Shown: positions 23,591 through 35,099 of the stretch, piece after piece | How positions within the stretch are numbered: position 1 is the first letter of the stretch | How the letters are laid out: each line of letters opens with the position of its first letter | DNA from: Blasia pusilla | Taxonomy: Eukaryota > Marchantiophyta > Marchantiopsida > Blasiales | Assembly (NCBI GenBank): GCA_050084515.1 | Contig: CM114272.1 | Coordinates: 43,152,001-43,216,000 of the forward strand | Length of the DNA stretch: 64,000 bases | Direction of reading: 5' to 3' | The notes under the pieces: model-generated | What the model was told of the DNA's origin: nothing | Seen by the model: only the letters and a program-made list of their open reading frames with translations | Databases searched by the model: none | Program-made: the position numbers and the translations under genes

Positions 23591-24190
23591 TAACTAAAGA
23601 CAACCCATTTCTTGATTGGAGATGATGGACACAATTTGTAAAGAACCAATCAAACTTCTCCCCCATAGCCCCCGTACATCTCAATGGTTAGGGGAATAAA
23701 TTGATGTCCGTCATTAAGTCCGCTATAAATATGGGTCTTTTTTACCGCCGCCGCTCCTTGTAGCAATCTCCCTTGTGCCACCACTTGGATCCGCACGGCC
23801 TCCCGCGTAGGATCCATCCCTACAACATCAACTACCACCATCTCAGACTCCTGCGTCATGTAGAGATCAGCATGCGCAAATAAGAGAATCGCACAAGAAG
23901 TAATGCCTCTCTCTGCACATGGAAGTCACTCTCCCAAGCAATAGAGAACATAATATCCCACACTGCATCGTTAGTGGCTATCCTATCACCCCCAACTAGA
24001 CACCGTGCCAAGTGCACAGCTGATCCAGACTCCCGGCGACATTCACAATGTGTCAAACCAACCACCGATTGTTGGGGAAGCCCAAACGGAACCGCATCGG
24101 TGTAGTGTAGATAAGTGGTGCGATGTGAAAAGCCGGAATGAAATGGGAAGCCTCGGCACCTCCGCAAGAGACTAAAAAAGATTGAGCTCA
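23590..24190 (-). pseudogene. Possible C-terminal remnant of a non-LTR-type reverse transcriptase
   Basis: The minus-strand frame ending at 23856 has HCECRRESGSAVHLARCLVG, then GDRIATNDAVWDIMFSIAWE. It resembles the Cys/His cluster followed by the RHN...RD segment near the C-terminus of some non-LTR polyproteins. The next frame (23859-23650) has KKTHIYSGLNDGHQFIPLTI then EMYGGYGG, resembling the downstream F-P-L-(V/I)-x-E-x-x-G element. The pieces lie in order, one frameshift apart. No upstream polymerase domain was found, so this is a partial and tentative call. Confidence 0.4.
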
Positions 24191-24260
24191 TGAATTGGAG
24201 CCAATATTTTTGGACAAGTAATGAAGTGAAGGGTTCTCTCGGAGATACGGGGTTACCAGT

Positions 24261-24360
24261 AAACTTAGCCTACAAATAACCGGTTGGAATAGAGTATATC
24301 CTTTGTATTTAAACTTAGCCTACAAATAACGGGTTGGAATAGAGTATATCCTTTGTATTT
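24261..24360. repeat. Tandem duplication, 50 bp x 2
   Basis: Two adjacent 50-bp copies starting AAACTTAGCCTACAAATAAC differ at a single base (C/G after that word). This indicates a recent duplication. Confidence 0.95.
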
Positions 24361-26870
24361 AGTATCTGAAAATTGGTTGAAAAATTAGAATTACCATTTT
24401 TTATTACACATTCCCGACATTGAAACGGGACCCACATAAAAACTCCACGAACCTTGTAAGCCGGGTTCCAGGGAATCAGCCAAAAAAGTACTAAACACTC
24501 AAATTAAAATGGAAATGCCTCATCGTTATCTAATGCGCGGGTGTGATCGCATTCAATTTGTTATCTTTAAAAGGCCTAAACCAATAATTCCTCAAACGAA
24601 TGAAACGGAGACTTGTGATGGGAGAGTGCTGTAGTAGTGAACTCCCTTGTGCGCAGCGTCGCGGCATATGAGCCCAAATCCCTGTTCAATATAGCGGTCA
24701 AAATAGGGACACATGTAGGATATCCACAGGCTATCTCCATTCTCCTCTGCGCTTGGAGACGACGTGCTAGAGCGAGCTGCAAGCACCTAAAGTAGCGGCC
24801 ATAACAAGTGTTAACCGACAGTTTTTGAGTTTTTGCAGAGAAAATTACCATGGGCCTTTGGTAAGGGTGGGAGTGAGGCACATTTGAAGTTCTTAAAACC
24901 ATCGGTTTAAGTTTGTAGGAGAAGTCTTTGGGATAAGAATTCTTTCTGATAGGACCACTAGTTATAGTTATGTATACCCAAAAATTGCCTCATGTGAGAG
25001 AATAGGACAAACCAATATGTATACCAAAAATACAAAAGCAAATTATACCAAAAATACTATGTGCAACTAAGAGTTGTTTCACAACTCTTAATTACACAAC
25101 TTTCAAGAGTATTTATATGTTTGTATATGAAGATTTGATTACTAGATAAGGGAAGTTGAGAATAAGAGGATTTGTATAATAAGAGAGGAACGGGATGACT
25201 CACATGAATTGGGTTACACCAATCCATGGTACAAATTTAATTCGAATCCACTTGGACACGGTAGACGTAAATCACAAAAGATGCATACATGGGCCGCATC
25301 GATGGGACGGAAGGTTGCATTTAACATTTGCGAAGGTCTCGAGCAACGTAGCGAACTTCTCAACTGCAATCGGTTTCCACTCAAACTCCTCTTCACACGA
25401 TCCTCTATTGACATATGCTTCTCTCGTTTGCTACTCCACTAAGATGTTCATATCCAATCAAAGCGGATAAAAACCTTTCTACTCGATTCCTCGGTTGGTC
25501 CTGTTCGCAAATGACCCTCGACACTGACAAAACGCTCGATGCAGCAGATGGTTCAGTTCTGAGGTTCCTTCGCCCTGTGAAGTTCCATGCAAGTAAGGTT
25601 GTTGAGTTGTTCTCGAGATACACAACAGAAAGCGACAGGTTCTGGAAGGAGAGTCTGGAAGACTCCATGAAGAATCTGCGCAGTGTAAGGCCCGATTCCT
25701 GAGTGTATGTCAGTGTACGCAGGTGAAGGCTCCAGCGGCTCGGGTAGTTACTTCAGGCATACCGGGAAATTTTCGACATGAAGTAATTCCCGTCCAGGAC
25801 CTTGTGAATCCCAGTCGGGAGAAACGAAATGCTGCACTGCTGAGTCAATGTCAGAAATTTCCCGAAACTGAGCCGACACTTCTAAATTTTGTCGGCTGGT
25901 TTTACAAAGAATGCGGCACTAGTCACGACTCACTACTAGTGAGTCACTAGAGACTAACCGAGGGCCCGTGCCCTGTCAATGAGGAAAATTATGGACGAAT
26001 GCCTTCATCCGGACAAGGAAAATTTAACAGAATGACGCCAACAATTGCTCGGTCGGGAGCTTCCACGAATCTGTCAGTGCATGAGTATCTCCTACTCACT
26101 TGCTGAACTCCCTCAGTTCATAAAAAATAGACATAAATATCCATGGCCCTTGAAGGAGTTATTGCCCGGTTTTGGAGTGTTAAAATGGCGGTAGAAGTCA
26201 CCAAGATTTTATTTTTATGCAGCAAAGCTCTAAACCGAGGAGATGAAGTCAAAGAGTGTTATGGGCATGATCAAGGTGAAGAGCTCCCTAATGCTTAGCA
26301 CAATGTCGCACACGCTATAGAGAAAAACATCTCAGCAGGAAGAACTTGGAAAATAAAATGTGAATAAAAATGGTAGAAAGAACGTATAAAAACAAACGGA
26401 TTAAAGGGTCCATGAACTGCAAAAGCACAATCGCATATAATCATCATAGTGAAAAAGAACCCACTGAAACTTAGTTTTAAGGAATGAAAATTAAGAAATA
26501 TGAGTATAATGAACAAAACTTCCATAGCCACTTGGCCCATAAAATTAAGAGGAAAAGTATAGAAAAATAATTTTTATGAAAATTTGGAAAACTCACAAAG
26601 AAAGAGTTGATTCCTTATGAGTGTGAGCTTGTTGGATTCTCAACAACTCCTCAAAGCATCATGAATGTAATTGGCTTCCTTATATGAAAAGAAACCTAAA
26701 TTAATGGTTCGGATTAGACATGATTTAGACATCGGAGGAATTATAATAATATGAAATAGGTGGTTTATGGAGTAGCATTTCTAAGATTATCTAATCCTCT
26801 TTTGCAAAATAGGGTTAGATAATCAAAAATTTATATAAATTTTTTTTTTGAAAAACCATCATTTCCTCAG
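24361..26870. other. Anonymous sequence, possible decayed coding patches
   Basis: A plus-strand frame at 25415-25702 (TLDTDKTLDAADGSVLRFLR, then ESDRFWKESLEDSMKNLRS) has protein-like composition. I do not recognise it, and it has no supported start or exon structure. The rest holds only short frames. Confidence 0.3.
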
Positions 26871-26914
26871 TCGAGAGCTGCAACGGTAGCGGCTCTCAAA
26901 TTTTTTTTTGAAAT

Positions 26915-27060
26915 AGTCGAGAGCCGCAACGGTAGCGCATTCTCGTAATGTTGAATTATCTCCATGTTCAGATTCCATCGAAGCTCTTCTATTAGCGCAC
27001 GGACGGACTAGGCCACTTTGTATCTCCAAGATTTGTATCATATTTTAATGATTTCGTCAC
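26915..27060 (+). repeat. Copia LTR segment (element C, 5' side)
   Basis: The segment TTATCTCCATGTTCAGATTCCATC... to CCACTTTGTATCTCCAAG is matched in reverse complement at about 62310-62447. It precedes a primer binding site and a copia gag, so it is the downstream part of the 5' LTR. A short duplication (GTCGAGAGC(T/C)GCAACGGTAGCG, near 26874 and 26920) lies at its upstream side. Confidence 0.8.
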
Positions 27061-27072
27061 TTTTTTTTCACA

Positions 27073-27084
27073 TGGTATCAGAAC
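27073..27084 (+). promoter_or_regulatory. Primer binding site, initiator-Met tRNA type
   Basis: TGGTATCAGAAC lies just downstream of the copia LTR segment and 50 bp before the gag start. It is identical to the site of the chromovirus at 5192. Confidence 0.88.
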
Positions 27085-27134
27085 GATAGATTTTCTAGTA
27101 ATGGCGATCTAGTGTGTGCACAAATCTTTGAGAT

Positions 27135-28778
27135 ATGACTACTTCTACGTTAGTTCGTGCTCGCCCTCCTCTACTAGGTGAAGGGAAGTTAGATGGATCT
27201 AACTATGCACTATGGAAGTTCAAAATTAGAATTTTCCTCAAATTATTTGAGATGTGGAAGATAGCCACAGAGGTCGATTCGAATCCACAAGCTACTTTAA
27301 GTTTTGCATGTTCATCAAGTGATATCAAGGTTGCATGTGTAAAAATTTGGTGTCCGTGGACATGTCCATATCCGTCCTATAGAAGGACTTGTCTATATGG
27401 GCCCCACCTTTCTCTTCTTTTTCATTCCCTTTACTTGCCTTCGTGTTCCGTACTCCCCCATTTCTTCCTCCCTCGACCTCCACTCCCTCCTCTCTCATTG
27501 CTCCTCTCATCCTTTCCTTGCCTTGCATCATGGATTAAAAGTGTGGGTCCCACCTCTTGGAATCCGGCCTGAGGAAGAACTTGTCCATTTTTGTGCAACC
27601 ATGGGTGATATCGATCTTGTTATATAGCTCGCGTGGAAACACATGAACGTTGAATCAGATGCTCTATTTGCTATTCTCATTCAGCATACGACCACTCATG
27701 TCGAGGCGTGGAACATTTTGAAGAACCAGTATGAAACCAAGAATGAGACTCAAATTTAGAATTTGGAGAATCACCTTAAGTTCGAGAAATTTTCAGAAGG
27801 AGAAAGCCTAGAGCAATTTTGTATAAGGATCAAGAATCTTCAAGATCAGATGGCATTCATGGGAATTTCAAAGTCTAGCGAAGATTTGACATGTCGGTAC
27901 ATAGGTATTTTTCCTCTTAGGTATGGTAGTTCGATCATTGCATTGAAAACTCAAGTAAGACCCATGCCGCTTACTTTTGAAAAAAATAGTACAATGTTGG
28001 TAGAGGAAATATGCTTCAAAGCAAGAGAGGGAAGTGATGCAGTATTTAGGGTCAATGTACAGAGAGGTAGAAATCGGGATTGCAATGCAAGTATCAAGAA
28101 GAAATTTTGTATGAGGGCCTTCGAATACTTTTATCATGGTAAACTAGGTCATCTTATCAAAGATTGTAGAAAGAGAAGAGAAGTCATGATGAGAAGAAAG
28201 GTTGCTTAAGACCTAGGAAAGAATTTGGAAATTCTTTAGAACTAAGAGAACATGAGATAGATGCTTAGGTATCAAATGAAGAGTTTTATATACAGGCAGA
28301 ACTTTCCACTAAGGCAAACAGTGAAGATGCATGGGTGCTTGGTAGTGAAGCATCTAAGCATATGACCAATCATAAGGATTGGTATAGTTCCTTATAGCTT
28401 CTACACAAGTCCATTGTTGTTACTGTTGGGAATAACGTAAAGTGCCTTGTAGAAGGGAAAGATATAATTTCTTTAGTCTCACAAAAAGGACATGAAAAGA
28501 AGTTAAGTGACGTACTGAACATGCTAGAATTGAAGAGCAATTTGCTTTCAGTAGCACTATTATTTGATCGCAAATTAGAAGTTCGTTTCAAGAAATCCAT
28601 AGCAATGTCATTGAGGATGCCAATGGGAAAGTAGGAAGTGAAGGTATATGGTGTGGAAACACCTATGAATTATATGCTTTCATGACTAGTGTAGATACAC
28701 ATCTTTGTGGTAGTAAGTTCTGGCATGAGAGATTTGGTCACCTAAATTCCCCCTTAGTCAAATGGAAAAATCTAGCAT
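27135..28778 (+). pseudogene. Ty1/copia gag to pre-integrase (element C), interrupted
   Basis: Opens with GEGKLDGSNYALWKFKIRIF, a copia gag N-terminus. It is interrupted at 27327 by a MITE-like insertion and resumes at 27613 with AWKHMNVESDALFAILIQHT. The 27763-28209 frame continues the UBN2-type gag (SEGESLEQFCIRIKNLQDQM) and a remnant of the zinc knuckle (YHGKLGHLIKDCRK). Protease and pre-integrase traces follow: SKHMTNHKDWY near 28350, and ELKSNLLSVALL near 28530. The reading stops where a chromovirus-LTR fragment begins at 28779. Stops include several TAG. Confidence 0.85.
27327..27604. mobile_element. MITE-like insertion in copia gag, about 278 bp
   Basis: Terminal inverted sequences GGTTGCA...TGCAACC bound the insert. 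Flanks AGTGATATC (27318-27326) and GGTGATATC (27604-27612) form an 8-9-bp target duplication. Removing the insert and one flank restores the gag reading across the gap. The interior is pyrimidine-rich (TTCTTCCTCCCTCGACC...) and includes GGACATGTCC-like words. A close relative lies at 31097-31396. An 8-9-bp duplication is typical of Mutator-type or hAT-type elements. Confidence 0.8.
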
Positions 28779-29310
28779 TGTGGCGGCCCTCATAATCAAA
28801 CAAATACCAAGCGGAACATCAAAACTTTAGTCGGCTCACACTAGGATGATTTTGCTTTGGAGAGGTCATTTAGACGAGTTGCAAGAGATGATACACACAA
28901 ATAGAGTTTTTGCGTGCGATGTTTTTATGGTAGTGACCAAGAAACGTGGATCAAATGTGAATCAAAACTTGAGAGTAGTCGAGTCTAGGAAGGTTGGTTG
29001 CAAAAGAGATGAAAACCAGATTTGGAACGTGACTAGCGTTTGGGGTTTTGAATGTGTTTCGGACCATAACTTTTAGTTCCAAGTTGCGTTTGGGACAAGT
29101 AAGATGGCATTGGAAAGCTTATGCAAAGCAAATTTCCACGCATCAAAGATGTTAGAAAATGAACAAAGAGAGGTTGAGATATATATTGGCCGAAAAAAAC
29201 TATACAAGGAGTTGGGTTGAAGGCCAAAATGAGGGGCCCGAATGTCTTTTCCCCAAAGTTAGGGGGAGGGAGGGGATCCCCACAAGTAATATGGATATAT
29301 AATTTTCGTG
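28779..29310 (+). repeat. Old partial LTR related to the 4.2-kb chromovirus LTR
   Basis: Begins TGTGGCGGCCCTCATAATCAAA and follows the LTR at 4193 in order (ACCAAGCGGAACATC, GAGTCTAGGAAG, GGGTTGAAGGCC, GGGGCCCGAATG) with many substitutions. The last part of the LTR is missing. Copia element C ends exactly at its left edge. Confidence 0.8.
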
Positions 29311-29810
29311 AAAACTTGGAAAACTCATATGCTTGTATAGAAAGACCTAACTCATTATGAGTGTGAGCTAAGAAGTCAACATAGCAAAGAACCAAGATCT
29401 TCCATAGGGCTTGATTATATCCTACTGCATGAGTATAAGTGTTTTCTTTTCAACATTCCAAAAGAAATTTTGCATTGGTAGATACAAAAAGATAAAATGT
29501 TAATAATTTGGTTGGTGTAAAAGTTTGAATCTTGAAAGAGAGTAGTAAAGGGGAAGAATAATTATTACTCCCAAATAAGTGGAGGAGTGGAGAATGGGAT
29601 ATTTGTTAACAAGGTTAATATTTTTCTTAAAGAAGGAGAAGTGCAAGTTGTCACAATGGACATGAGATTGTTTGGGATTGGGATCTTAGAAGCTATTGGG
29701 GTAGTTATTAAGGGTATGGACCCCAAAAAAGAAAGAAGAAGAACATTTTTGTGGGTAGCATGAGCATGGAACTAGTGAAAATAGTTTACATTATTACTTG
29801 CAACCAAGGT

Positions 29811-30620
29811 TGCACGGAAAATTGACTTGTCTGTCCCATGGACGGGCATGTCCACACACATGCCCAATGGGTCCCACCCACATGTCCAATGGATTTTTTG
29901 GTACCTCGATCACACGTGTAGGCTTAGGACATGGAAACGGGTTTAGACAAGGATAAAATAGGTGTGTGGGCTATAAGCTCTCACCGCCTCAATCAAGTTT
30001 GCGCGGGCCAAGTGCGGGCCTTGTGCAAGCCATGGACAAGGGGCCTCTACAGACCTACTATGGACTCGTATGGGTTAGGAGAGCTCGATGTTGGCCTCTA
30101 GAAGCTCAGTGTGGGCTACATAAAGGGTGGCGAGAACGGAAAATGGGTCGTTAGCAAGGTTGCACACGGACAAAGTGTCTCTCTACAAACTTATGTCTGT
30201 CTTAAGGACGGACATGTCCATGCGAGCTTGGGTTATCGTGGACCACACCGGGCCCACATCATAGATCCAAGCTTGACCAGCCCCACCTGTCACCTGTTCC
30301 TTAGGCCACACCGAGCGTGAGGAGGGCGGCGTCGAGCCCATTTCTAGGCCTGCTTGGTGTACATTGGCTAGTGGAGGATCCACCCCCTGCAGCCTCCGTG
30401 AAGTCCGTGCTTTGTGGGCCTACCACAACCTCTCGTTATGCTAGTGCAGGCCCCATGCGGGCTTCATGCGGCCCTAGAAAGGGCTTGTAGCCCGCGCACC
30501 TATTTGATCCTTGCCCGCATCCATTCGTGCATTCTAAGCTTGGACATGTGACCGGAGTACCAAAAAAACCTTGTGGGGGACATGTTGAGCATGTCCATAG
30601 TATTGTCATGATCCGCTTTA
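29811..30620. repeat. GC-rich repeat region with GGACATGTCC-like words
   Basis: CAAGGTTGCAC near 29811 and again near 30156 starts segments with GACGGGCATGTCC and GACGGACATGTCC. These are followed by Ala/Gly-biased direct words such as GCGGGCCAAGTGCGGGCC. ACATGTTGAGCATGTCC closes the region near 30580. The openings match the termini of the MITE-like elements at 27327 and 36217, so these look like members of one non-autonomous family. Confidence 0.55.
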
Positions 30621-31096
30621 AGTGAGAGCTTGTAGCCAACTTGAGAGCTTGGTTCTTGTCTTTGAGCTTGAAAATATGCGATTGAGATTTTCCAGACTCA
30701 TTCACAACTAGAGAAAGAGTTTTCAACCAGATGTGCTTGCTTCCTTTCCTTCAAAATTTGCGATTGACAGAGAGAGCAGATTAAACTAAGGGCCGAGCAA
30801 CTTCAAAATTAGGGATTGAGAGAGACATAGGGAGCAAATCAAAATGAGAGGGCAGCCATTCTTCATCTGGGTATTACTTCCAACCATAATTTAAGGATTT
30901 GAGAGAGCTAGCTTGTAGTGAAACGTGCTTGCTATCATTAAAGTTAAAAATGTTGCGATTCAAATAGAGGGATAGAGAGCGGGTAAAAGTGAGGGAGGGG
31001 AGTATGGAAATCCTTCGATTCACAAGGAGAGATAGGAAGCGGGTAAAACTGAGAGAGCGCGGTTCAAATGAAGTGGGCGGGGCTTCTTCGAGATTA

Positions 31097-31396
31097 GGTG
31101 CATATGGACAAAGTCTGTGTTAGTGGATATGTCCATGTCTGTGGACTTATGTCCATCCTATGGAAGGACTTGTCCATATGGGTCCCACTTTTCCTTTCTT
31201 TCTCATTCCCCTTACTTGCCTTTGTGTTCCATACTCCCCTATTTCTTCCTCCCTCCACCTCCTCTTCCTCCTCCTTCATTGGTCCCTCCTTCACTCATCC
31301 TTGCCTTGTCTTCCCTCATGGACTATAAGTGTGGATCCCACCTCTTTGAACCCATGTGTATCCTAAGGAAGGACTTGTCCATTTTTGTGCAACCAT
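31097..31396. mobile_element. Relative of the MITE-like insertion, about 300 bp
   Basis: Shares nearly all of 27327-27604 in the same orientation: TATGTCCATCCTATGGAAGGA, the C/T-rich block, ATGGACTATAAGTGTGGATCCC and GGACTTGTCCATTTTTGTGC. The left terminus GGTGCATATGGAC is diverged. I could not identify a clean target duplication. Confidence 0.75.
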
Positions 31397-31399
31397 AAT

Positions 31400-33000
31400 C
31401 TTTAACATGTCTCATTGGGAATGTGTTTGTACACACATCACTGAGTGTGTTTATTAACATACTTTTGTGCATGTGTATCCAAGAAATGTGTAAACATGGA
31501 AGTGAAATCCTAAAATACAAAGTGTCATCATGCAATACATGAAAAGTGGCCCATTGTAGAAAATAAGAATTGGAGTATGGAGCTGTTACTATTATCAATG
31601 CAATGAAATAGTACAATAGGTGAGTCTATGTATTTCGATGGTAGAACATAACAACAAGCATATTCTTATGCGAAGTTCATTAGATTAGACTGATATGCTA
31701 CTAGAGTACTTCACCCAAGAGTATAGGTTGACTAGCATTCATCCGCCTCACTCTCGCTTGGGTCAATCAAGTAGTCATGTGAGTCGGAATCGTCTGAACT
31801 TGCAAAGTATCTCATTTGAAAGGGATGAGCATTGCATATATTGGGTCCGAAAGTATCGACGTATCGATTTGGGGACGGCTGAGGGAAAGAGGTCTATGGG
31901 GAAACCTCAAAGACCTCTTTCTTCATTGGGTATGGCTTCACTTCTTTCTTGAACCATTATGCAACAATTACATGTCTTCTCCATTGAGGAGCACATGAGG
32001 AAGATAGTACTCAATGTCATCTTCTTCGAAAGATGTTGGAAAGATGTTGTCTCATCACGTAGACACTAGAGGAAGTATGTTGAGTAGGAACATTCTCCAT
32101 CATTATCATTCCTTTAATTTGCTGATAGTAGATTTTTTAGCACTAACGTAGTCATGGTTTAGTATAGTAGCATTTACTCGAAATATGATGTTATGTCCTC
32201 CATTTAATAAGAGCTTGATGAGAATGCTTCAAATCGAATGGAATTTATACATTTGTAAATGGAATGTGGATGTAGTGGAATGAACTCACACTTGGTTGAT
32301 TGAAAGATGGTACTAGAAGCGTTTGAAGTACTGGGCATGGGCCCACATGTGAATCCTGTTGTAACCCGCCTACGGACACTCTACTGATATTCGCTATAAG
32401 AAAACCAGACATAAAAGGATGTGTAAGAGTGTGGAACACTAACACTAAGGAATGGTGTGAAAAAAAATGCGGATTTTATAGTAGAATTTTCAAAACCCAT
32501 TCGTAGGATTGGAGCAAGTAGGACGCGGTATCTATTCATGAAAGATTTGGGGTAGATTACATAAAAATTGACAAAGAAGCTATGTAGACATAACCCTACA
32601 TCCACGTTTGCAATGGGAATGGGTGTAGACCAAGTAGAGCGCAAAGATGCAAGAACGATGCCTTAATAATGAAATAAAAGATACCATAAATAGATTTTCA
32701 AATTTGGAGTGAAAGTGATAATTTGACATTTGATGAAAGTCGCTCCGGTCAAAGTACTAAAAGTGATATGACATTATGATGAAAGTGGCTGATGAAAGTA
32801 GTGGAGTGATAAAATTCACGCGTATCATTTGACAAATTGACAACCAAGTGAATTCGTGCTATGCTCGTCCGTCCACAATAAAAACGATTTAGCGATATGT
32901 GAGAAATACTCATGGACTAATAAGTGATGAATATGTGTGAAACTTCTCCAAGTGTCAGCATTTGGGACCTAGGCACAAAAAAGGCTAACTCCCATAACTA
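31400..33000. other. No gene recognised
   Basis: Only short frames on both strands, no family motif. The stretch between the MITE relative and the repeat at 33 kb appears to be anonymous AT-rich DNA. Confidence 0.4.
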
Positions 33001-33415
33001 TGAACCAAAGGAGCATGCTCCGAGTCAAGAAAAAAAAAAGTAAGCACCGGCATTGTTATAGTTCAAAGAATGAATGTTTTCATTTGGAATTATAGTTTTA
33101 ATTCCTTTTTTAAAGACTAATATCTTCCTTGGTTTGATAGATAGGTGAAATCTTTTAGGGTTTATCCTTGGTTTTATCTTCCAAATCTTCCTTGGTTTTA
33201 TCTTCCAAATCAAAAGACTTATTTTTTTAATTATGCACAGGATTAGCGTATCCCTGGGCTTTAAGTGAAATAATTCCTTCATGTTAAGGTTGTATTAGGG
33301 TCCTATGTAAGAATACTAACTCATATGGGTTGTATTAGGGTCCTATGTAAGAATGATAGAGAGAATATGGGTTTTGGACCACGAAGACGCACTTGAGATG
33401 GCGGCCATCAAAGTG
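33000..33415 (+). repeat. Dispersed repeat, copy 2 (partner at 17.64-18.01 kb)
   Basis: Follows 17640-18010 word for word with substitutions. It contains an internal direct duplication of GGTTGTATTAGGGTCCTATG followed by TAAGAAT (near 33288 and 33328) that the other copy lacks. It ends near 33410, before sequence unrelated to copy 1. Confidence 0.75.
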
Positions 33416-34021
33416 GTGGATATTTTCATGTTGGCAATGCAAATTCAGCCCGTGGCCGGTAGAAAATTTGAATTAGGCCGGAGATATTGAGGTGGAGGAA
33501 TATTTGCAGCTCTAATTGGCCACGAGCGCCGACGGAATCCGGAATTTCAAGCTCTTTGGATTGTGACTTGCCGCCTTGTACCGCAAGTCGACCTATGTCT
33601 GACAATGATTCTATGGCTGCCAGAGGCAGCGTATGTTGCAGTCCGTTGTCTCTTACGATTCCTACCAATTGCAGGCCTTCCAAGACGGATTATACCAGGC
33701 ATTTAATCGCTACAATGTCCAAGCTCGTGAGGCCTGCATGTTCTCCTCTCTGAAGGTGCAGAGAGGGGTCTAAGGTCGCAAGGCTACGACAGGTACAGTC
33801 TCTCTCTCACAGATCACCAAGCGAAGTGAGGACCGATGCTTGACAGAGAGAATCCAAGGCCTTTTGTGAAAAACAAATCTCCTAACTGGGGAACCCCATG
33901 CAGCATACTCTCGAAACACTTGGACGTACGTTCCTGAACAAAACACTTGGAGAGTTCCTGTCCGACATGGAAGGAGTCCTATAGGCCTATTGGCTTCCCG
34001 TGTACTAAAAAATGGGAATAG

Positions 34022-34447
34022 AGATGTGCATGGTTAAGGAGCTGCGCGATTTTCAAACACACGATGAACATTTGCAGTTGCGGTGGAAGGGGTTAGGAAG
34101 GGGCCCTCTAGGTCTAACGGCTTCCTGTTGACCTGGTCCCATGCAATTGTTGGGACCTGAACAGGATTCGCGACGTCGGGCGCGAGGTTTGCGACCGTAT
34201 TAATAAGATAAGCCTACGATCGCAGCGACGTTCACTGCGACCGTGCAAGGAGCCGGCCGCATGGGACCGGGTCATTACAAACAAAGTGCATGTACCAATT
34301 ATGAAGCACATTTTCAATTACTCTATGAATATTGGCATGTCGGATGCGATGGAAGCACACACATGGACTTAAAAAGAAATTCGGTTCAATTCAGATGTGC
34401 ATCTATCAGGTGCTACGCTATTTTCAAGCCCGCTATGAACATTGGCA
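34022..34447. repeat. Three related 55-bp segments beside the lectin gene
   Basis: Segments at about 34022-34077, 34283-34337 and 34393-34447 share GTGCAT, then ATTTTCAA, then ATGAA(C/T)ATT(T/G)GCA at constant spacing. The third lies at the 3' end of the lectin open frame, so the end of that frame may itself be repeat-derived. Confidence 0.65.
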
Positions 34448-34922
34448 CCGGAATCGCAAGATTGGTTACCTATGCCATTACCCCACAAGGACAGACTGGT
34501 GATGGTCTCGTTGGATTTGAAGTCGAAGCTTTGGGTCCTGGCAACAGCAGATCCGTACATGAAAGGGGTTTCGGACACGCCATCAGTCATCCACAGCCGT
34601 ATTCCTCTGATCTTGTTATTTTCCGCCCAGACCTGAATTTTCTTGAGCCGCTCACCATTGTTATACCCGTAGTGCGAAGAGTAGGACCCACCATCCCCCC
34701 CAATAAAACGGATTCCTTCCAGAATGTCCCCCGTTGATACGCGACCCTGAGGTGCCACGGTCTGGACTTCTGCTTGCAACCACCCAAACATAAGCGCGAT
34801 ACAACTCAAACAAGCGTTAGCAATAAATCAAGCAGCTACTCTGGTTTATCAGCTCTATGCATATGACTCTACCGTCGAAACATGTGCGAGAACAGACCTG
34901 AGCTCCCATGATGAGCTGCCAT
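34369..34922 (-). CDS. Jacalin-type lectin domain protein, two-exon model
   Basis: The minus-strand frame ending at 34369 encodes a jacalin fold start: EGIRFIGGDGGSYSSHYGYN, ERLKKIQVWAENNKIRGIRL and ETITSLSLWGNGIGN. The GGxGG sugar-site loop and the K-I-x-V strand are present. There is no usable ATG upstream in this frame before a stop except Met within LSCIALMFGW. I therefore propose a short first exon, ATG at 34922 to 34898, with donor TCAG/GTCTGT, a CTAAC branch-like word and acceptor TTGCAAG at 34773 (125-bp intron, frame kept). A TATA box lies 70 bp upstream. The C-terminal third of a normal 130-140-residue domain is missing or changed after GNGIGN. A donor-like ATAG/GTAACC there may mean another exon or a truncation. 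Confidence 0.65.
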
Positions 34923-34990
34923 TATAATCGACGTTGGGATCTGGAGAGAGATAGAGAGAGCGTGAGTGAAAGTGCTTGGCCGGTCGACAG

Positions 34991-34999
34991 CTTATATAC
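34991..34999 (-). promoter_or_regulatory. TATA box of the lectin gene
   Basis: The minus strand reads GTATATAAG, about 70 bp upstream of the proposed ATG at 34922. A CT-rich leader (CTCTCTCTATCTCTCTCC) lies between them. Position and context fit a plant core promoter. Confidence 0.6.
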
Positions 35000-35099
35000 G
35001 CAAAATGAGATGTGCAGCACAGTTCAATGCTTAGGAAAGCTGTGCAGTTGGGAATGTAGGCAGGTGAGTAAGTTCTTGAGCTCCCTTGTCCGTTTCACC

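Noticed and set aside
33426-33760. Overlapping protein-like frames on both strands near 33.5 kb
   Set aside because: The composition is plausible on both strands, but there is no recognisable family, splice evidence or promoter.
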